Shown here one piece after another: positions 58,837-64,000 of a DNA stretch of 64,000 bases. The stretch spans positions 150,988 through 214,987 of the forward strand of contig CAXXKO010000014.1 in the NCBI GenBank assembly GCA_963666705.2, in the 5' to 3' direction. The notes under the pieces are model-generated. The model had not been told where the DNA came from and ran no database searches. It saw only the letters and a list, made by a program, of their open reading frames with translations. Position 1 is the first letter of the stretch. Each line of letters opens with the position of its first letter. Position numbers and translations under genes: made by a program. The DNA comes from G963666705 sp963666705 (GTDB taxonomy: Bacteria > Pseudomonadota > Alphaproteobacteria > CADEGL01).

Positions 58837-59538
58837 TCACCCCAACAGCCAATACCGCATCAAGGCCGTCGCGGCCTGGGGGCGCTCCATGGTGGGGATG
58901 TGGCCGCTGTCCTCGATCACGACCAGAGACGCGTCGGGGATGGCGGCGGCGATCTCTTCGCTGTGCGCCAGCGGCAGGAGGACGTCCTGGCGGCCGCAGA
59001 CGACGAGGGTGGGGCAGGATATGGCGCCGAGCCCCGGTCGGCGGTCGGGGCGGTTCGCGTTGGCCTTCTGCTGGCGCAAGTAAACCTCGGGGCCGGTTCG
59101 CTCGATCATGGAGAGTAGATCGGAGCGGAGCGGCTCTTCTTCCGCCCGGTCCAGTTGGACGAAGAGGGGCAGCATGAGAGCCGCCACCTCGTCGTAGGCG
59201 CCCGAATCGACCATTCCGATCAGCTTGCGCCGGCGGGCCGCCTGCTCCGGCGCGTCCGGTCGCGCGGAGGTGTCGAAGAGGCAGAGCCTGGTCACCCTAT
59301 CGCCCGCCTGGGCCATGATGGCGAGGGCGATGAAGCCGCCGAGGGACAGGCCGGCCATGGCGAAGCGCTCGGGCATGGCGTCGAGCGCCCGCCGGGCCAT
59401 GTCATCGACGTGCTCGTCGCGCGTGTGGTCGGCGATGGTGATCTCGGCCAGGTCGCCCAGATGGTCGATCTGATGGCGCCACTGCGCCGCGTCGCACATG
59501 GTGCCGGGGATGAGGAGGAGCGGCGTCTTGGGTGTCAT
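58837..59538 (-). CDS. Alpha/beta-fold hydrolase
   Basis: 233-residue hydrolase. Starts at TPLLLIPGTMCDAAQW; nucleophile elbow GLSLGG (Ser near residue 83), Asp in VVCGRQDVLLP and His in IEDSGHIPTMERP complete the triad. The oxyanion loop and size resemble small esterases and MhpC/BioH-like enzymes; substrate unknown. The ATG at 59538 is used since the 19 codons upstream are not conserved-looking. Convergent with DUF1203. Confidence 0.85.
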   Translation of the reverse strand: MTPKTPLLLIPGTMCDAAQWRHQIDHLGDLAEITIADHTRDEHVDDMARRALDAMPERFAMAGLSLGGFIALAIMAQAGDRVTRLCLFDTSARPDAPEQAARRRKLIGMVDSGAYDEVAALMLPLFVQLDRAEEEPLRSDLLSMIERTGPEVYLRQQKANANRPDRRPGLGAISCPTLVVCGRQDVLLPLAHSEEIAAAIPDASLVVIEDSGHIPTMERPQAATALMRYWLLG

Positions 59539-59777
59539 GGGGCTCACCGGGCACTGGAAGATACCCGATTCTGGCGCCTTGGACCGCCCTGGCAAGCCTC
59601 TTCTTGCCGCGCCCCAGAGTGCTCGATGTTCAACGTCGACCGCGACGGGCCGCTCCGGGGCCCTTCGCCCAGGTCACGGGGAGCGTTACGGGCGCTATAC
59701 GGGAATTCGCGATAAGCCCTCAAAAATCCATTGTAATCTTGCATTCTCCCCCCATTTGAAGGACAAATCAGTTACAT

Positions 59778-59812
59778 ATGAAAATCGAACCCATTCCCGG
59801 AAAAAATCACGC

Positions 59813-59816
<4 letters not shown>
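59778..59816 (+). CDS. 12-codon leader ORF overlapping the DEAD-box helicase start
   Basis: ATG at 59778 encodes MKIEPIPGKNHA and stops with the TGA of an ATGA overlap with the helicase start (59813). GAAGGA lies upstream at 59758-59763, somewhat far. Such a layout would couple helicase translation to that of the leader. Evidence is positional only; the peptide itself shows no family. Confidence 0.4.
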
Positions 59817-61426
<1,610 letters not shown>

Positions 61427-61464
61427 CCCCGCACCGAAGCGGGCGATTGGGTTAGAGTGGACCC

Positions 61465-61707
61465 ATGCAGACGATCTTCATCAACGTGAAGTGCAAGCTG
61501 GGCAAGGCCTACGAGGTGGCCGACGCGGCCGTCCTCGAGATCGAACAGGTCTCCGAGGTCCATTCGGTCTCGGGCCAGTACGACCTCTTGATGAAGTGCT
61601 ACCTCGACGACGGGGTCGATATCGGCCACTTCGTGAACGAGCGCGTCCAGACCCTGCCCGGCGTCAGGGACACCTTCACCACCATCGCCTTCAAGGCCTT
61701 CGCCTGA
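61465..61707 (+). CDS. Stand-alone Lrp/AsnC ligand-binding (RAM) domain protein
   Basis: 80 residues covering only the effector-binding alpha/beta sandwich of Lrp/AsnC regulators (FINVKCKLGKAYEVADAAV ... EVHSVSGQYDLLMKC ... LPGVRDTFTTIAF). The helix-turn-helix part is absent, as in the known SraC-type or stand-alone RAM proteins. It probably binds an amino acid and modulates a partner. Lies 38 bp after the helicase. Confidence 0.87.
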   Translation: MQTIFINVKCKLGKAYEVADAAVLEIEQVSEVHSVSGQYDLLMKCYLDDGVDIGHFVNERVQTLPGVRDTFTTIAFKAFA

Positions 61708-61720
61708 GGTGTAACGCGCC

Positions 61721-62425
61721 CTATCCGCGAAACCCGGTGGCGACCACATAGAACTCGGCCGATTCGGCGCGGCTCGCGGGCGGCTTCACATGGCGCACGC
61801 TCGCAAACAGGCGCTTGAGGACGGCGAGCAGCTCGGCCTCCGTCCCACCGCTGAACACCTTGGCGACCAAGGCACCGCCGGGCGCCAGCACGACGCGGGC
61901 GACCTCGAGGGCGGCCTCGACGAGGCCCATGATGCGCAGGTGGTCGGTTCCAGCATGCCCCGTGGCAGCCGGCGACATGTCGCTCAGCACGAGGTCCGCC
62001 GAACCGCCGAGCGCCGCGTGGATGCGCGCGAGCGCGTCGTCGTCATGGATATCGAGCAATAGGGCCTCGGCCCCGTCGACCGGGTCCATCTCGATCCGGT
62101 CGAGGGCCACCACCCGGCCGCCGCTCTCCCGCGGCCGCGCGCGCGCCACCGCCACCTGCGTCCAGCCGCCGGGCGCCGCGCCCAGATCGAGGACCCGGGC
62201 ACCCGGGCGCAGCAGGCGGAATTTGTCGTCGATCTCCATCAGCTTGAAGGCCGCCCGTCCGCGCCAGCCCTGGCGCCGCGCCTCCGCGACATAGGGATCG
62301 TTGAGTTGGCGCCGCAGCCACCGGGTCGAGGAAGGCTTGCGCCGCTTGGCCGTCCTGATCCGGACGGCGGGGTCGCGGCGCCCGGCCATACGCCCGCCGC
62401 GCCCGCCCTTGCGCGACCCACTCAT
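61721..62425 (-). CDS. rlmE: 23S rRNA 2'-O-methyltransferase RlmE (FtsJ)
   Basis: 234-residue SAM-dependent enzyme methylating U2552 of 23S rRNA. The N-terminus is basic and Arg/Gly-rich (MSGSRKGGRGGRMAGRRD), then RAAFKLMEIDDKF with the first catalytic Lys, SAM motif VLDLGAAPGGWTQVA, catalytic Asp in DLVLSDMSP, Lys in LVAKVFSGG and Glu in SAEFYVVA. The order with ppx upstream is common in alphaproteobacteria. Convergent with the RAM-domain gene. Confidence 0.95.
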   Translation of the reverse strand: MSGSRKGGRGGRMAGRRDPAVRIRTAKRRKPSSTRWLRRQLNDPYVAEARRQGWRGRAAFKLMEIDDKFRLLRPGARVLDLGAAPGGWTQVAVARARPRESGGRVVALDRIEMDPVDGAEALLLDIHDDDALARIHAALGGSADLVLSDMSPAATGHAGTDHLRIMGLVEAALEVARVVLAPGGALVAKVFSGGTEAELLAVLKRLFASVRHVKPPASRAESAEFYVVATGFRG

Positions 62426-62455
62426 CGCACGGTCGGGAGAATGGCCGGGCGCCGG

Positions 62456-63493
62456 CTATTCCGCCACATGGGGCGCCGAGCGGGTGCGCCGCATGAGGCC
62501 GAGGAGAATGCCTTCGCGCAGGCCCCGGTCGGCGACGCGCAAATGGCCCACGGGCCAGCGCCGGCAGATGGCCTCGAAGATGGCGGTGCCGGCGATCACC
62601 ATGTCGGCGCGCTCGGGTCCGATGCAGGGATGGGCGACGCGGCCGTCGTAATCCATGGCGACCAGCCGGCGCGCCACGCCGTTGGCCTCGTCGAAGGTCA
62701 GGCGGCAGCCGTCGACCCGGGCGCGGTCGTATCGCGGCAACCCCATATGGATGCCCGCAAGGGTTGTGACGGTGCCCGAGGTGCCGAGCATCTGTACCGC
62801 CCCGTCCCGGACCCGCGCGGCGATGCCGTGGCGGGCCTCGAGGGGGGCGAGCATGGCCAGCACCTCGGCCACCATGTCCTCATAGATTCCGGTCGTGACA
62901 TCGCGCCCGCCGTAGCGCTCGGCGAAGCCGACCACGCCGCAGGGCAGGGAGACGGATTCGATGATTCCGGGTGCGCCGTCGGCGGGGTTGTCGATCCACA
63001 AGAGCTCGGTGCTGCCGCCGCCGATATCGAACATGAGCGCCTGGGGCGAGCCAGGATCGAACAGCGGCACGCAGCCCTCGAGCGCGAGGCGCGCCTCCTC
63101 GACCGTCGAGATGATCTCGAGCTCGATGCCCGTCCGGTCCCGAACCCGGTCGAGGAAGCCACCGCAGTTCCCGGCCTGGCGGCAGGCCTCGGTGGCCACG
63201 TTGCGCGCCCGGGTGACGCCCCGCCGGCGCATCTTGGCGGCGCAGACCCCGAGGGCGTCGATGGTGCGCTCGATGGCGGCCTCCGACAGCTCGCCGTTGG
63301 CGGCCAGCCCTTCGCCCAGGCGCACGATGCGCGAGAAGGCGTCGATGACGCGGAAGCCGTCGCGCGCCGGCCGGGCGACCAGCAGCCGGCAGTTGTTGGT
63401 GCCGAGGTCGAGGGCGGCATAGACGTCGGGCCGGGCGCCGCGTCCACGCCTCAGCCCGCGCCGTGGTTGTCGGGGGCTCGTCTCGACCGTCAC
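62456..63493 (-). CDS. Ppx/GppA-family phosphatase
   Basis: 345-residue member of the exopolyphosphatase/pppGpp phosphohydrolase family. ASKHA nucleotide-fold motifs: AALDLGTNNCRLLVA near residue 24, RLGEGLAANGELSE, and MFDIGGGSTELLW near 165. At this length (no C-terminal HD domain) it is the short type, which can hydrolyse polyphosphate or pppGpp. The start is the GTG at 63493, with GGAGGAGG about 10 bases upstream; the longer frame is not supported. It precedes rlmE by 30 bp. Confidence 0.9.
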   Translation of the reverse strand: MTVETSPRQPRRGLRRGRGARPDVYAALDLGTNNCRLLVARPARDGFRVIDAFSRIVRLGEGLAANGELSEAAIERTIDALGVCAAKMRRRGVTRARNVATEACRQAGNCGGFLDRVRDRTGIELEIISTVEEARLALEGCVPLFDPGSPQALMFDIGGGSTELLWIDNPADGAPGIIESVSLPCGVVGFAERYGGRDVTTGIYEDMVAEVLAMLAPLEARHGIAARVRDGAVQMLGTSGTVTTLAGIHMGLPRYDRARVDGCRLTFDEANGVARRLVAMDYDGRVAHPCIGPERADMVIAGTAIFEAICRRWPVGHLRVADRGLREGILLGLMRRTRSAPHVAE

Positions 63494-63707
63494 CCCAAGC
63501 CGCCTCCTCCGGGTTCGCGCGCCGGCCTCTCGCGGGCCGGGCACTGGTTCGCCCTCTGGGGCCAGTCTATCCCGATCGTGGGGGCCTTGCCCATAGCGGG
63601 AGCGGCCGGATGCCCGGACCCGCCCCCCGCGCGACCTATTCAAATGCGGCCCGCCATGTGTTACACGATTGCCCCCGGCGGCCGCGCGACGGCCCGCGTG
63701 CCCCGGT

Positions 63708-63781
63708 TGGGGGATAGTTTAACGGTAGAACGCCCGGCTCTGGACCGCGTAGTCCTGGTTCGAATCCAGGTCCCCCAGCCA
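63708..63781 (+). tRNA. tRNA-Gln (anticodon CTG)
   Basis: A complete cloverleaf: acceptor TGGGGGA/TCCCCCA, D stem GTT/AAC, anticodon loop CTCTGGA with CTG at 63740-63742, T arm CCTGG-TTCGAAT-CCAGG, discriminator G and encoded CCA. The anticodon stem has one C-C mismatch (63734 against 63748). Confidence 0.95.
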
Positions 63782-63828
63782 GCCACCCCGGCGCAGCAGT
63801 CTCTTCATCGCCTGGCGCGGCCAAGTCG

Positions 63829-64000
63829 CGGAAAACAGGGCCTCTTTCGCAGTCAATCTCAATTCGGAGCCCCCGAACGCGGGAGCATTTCCGGCCATTG
63901 CCGGGGTTCCCGGCGTGCGGTCTCCGCGAGCGCGATGCAAGGGTGAGTTTGGCGGGAACAGGGGAATTTTTGCGATTACGGCCTCAAAACAGGGAGATTG
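63829..64000 (+). repeat. Repeated ACAGGG-containing motifs downstream of tRNA-Gln
   Basis: GCGGAAAACAGGG (63829-63840 region, followed by TTTCGCAG), GCGGGAACAGGGGAATTTTT (63952 onward, followed by GCGATT) and TCAAAACAGGGAGATT (63983-64000) are variants of one motif of about 25 bp. No gene is found between 63782 and the window end. Such motif series sometimes border mobile elements, but this cannot be shown here. Confidence 0.5.

Overview
The window reads as a chromosomal segment of a GC-rich alphaproteobacterium, most likely a Rhodospirillales-like lineage. The evidence is gene content and order: dusB-ntrB-ntrC-ntrY-ntrX-trkA with hfq-hflX nearby, a fused ispDF, pdhA-pdhB(lipoyl)-pdhC-lpd-lipA-COQ10-like, kdsA-eno-ftsB linkage, pyrG-secG-tpiA-ppiD-trpEGDC-moaC-moeA-lexA, a direct-repeat GAAC-N7-GAAC LexA box, and a CIRCE-controlled groESL. 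Species cannot be fixed from the sequence alone.

Layout. 1-6.9 kb is an accessory patch: the 3' part of an IS21 element (istA, istB, right end), a secreted-protein gene cut off by it, a second eroded IS21 right end, a parD antitoxin with a deleted parE, a HEPN/MNT pair, an AT-rich lipoprotein gene and an IS1380 element. 6.9-10.6 kb holds an HpaB-type monooxygenase and groES-groEL. 10.6-22.6 kb, all on the minus strand, is the regulatory block hfq-hflX, HAD phosphatase, D-amino-acid transaminase, trkA, ntrX, ntrY, ntrC, ntrB and dusB. 22.7-25.7 kb (plus) carries ispDF-pgpA-pncC-CPBP protease. 25.6-32.9 kb (minus) is the pyruvate dehydrogenase and lipoate block, ending upstream with ftsB. 33.1-35.6 kb has an amidase and a threonine aldolase. 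35.6-40.7 kb (minus) is eno-kdsA-pyrG-secG-tpiA. 40.9-49.4 kb (plus) is ppiD-trpE-trpG-trpD-trpC-moaC-moeA-lexA.

49.7-57.1 kb is the most unusual part: a broad-spectrum mercury-resistance locus. merR, a periplasmic CxxC (HMA) protein and an NHL-propeller protein run to the left; merT-merP-merB-merF-merA run to the right. An IS256-family insertion, consisting of one frameshifted full copy plus a 5'-truncated tandem copy, sits exactly at the expected transcription start of the merTPBFA promoter and is flanked by a 9-bp target duplication. merT also carries an in-frame TAG. The operator, the regulator and all downstream reading frames except merT remain intact, so the locus looks like a recently disconnected but undecayed operon.

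57.2-63.8 kb returns to ordinary genes: a TauD-type dioxygenase, a DUF1203 protein, an alpha/beta hydrolase, a RhlE-type DEAD-box helicase with a 12-codon leader ORF overlapping its start, a stand-alone Lrp/AsnC ligand-binding domain, rlmE, a Ppx/GppA phosphatase and tRNA-Gln(CTG). The 3' flank of the tRNA carries repeated ACAGGG-type motifs up to the window edge.
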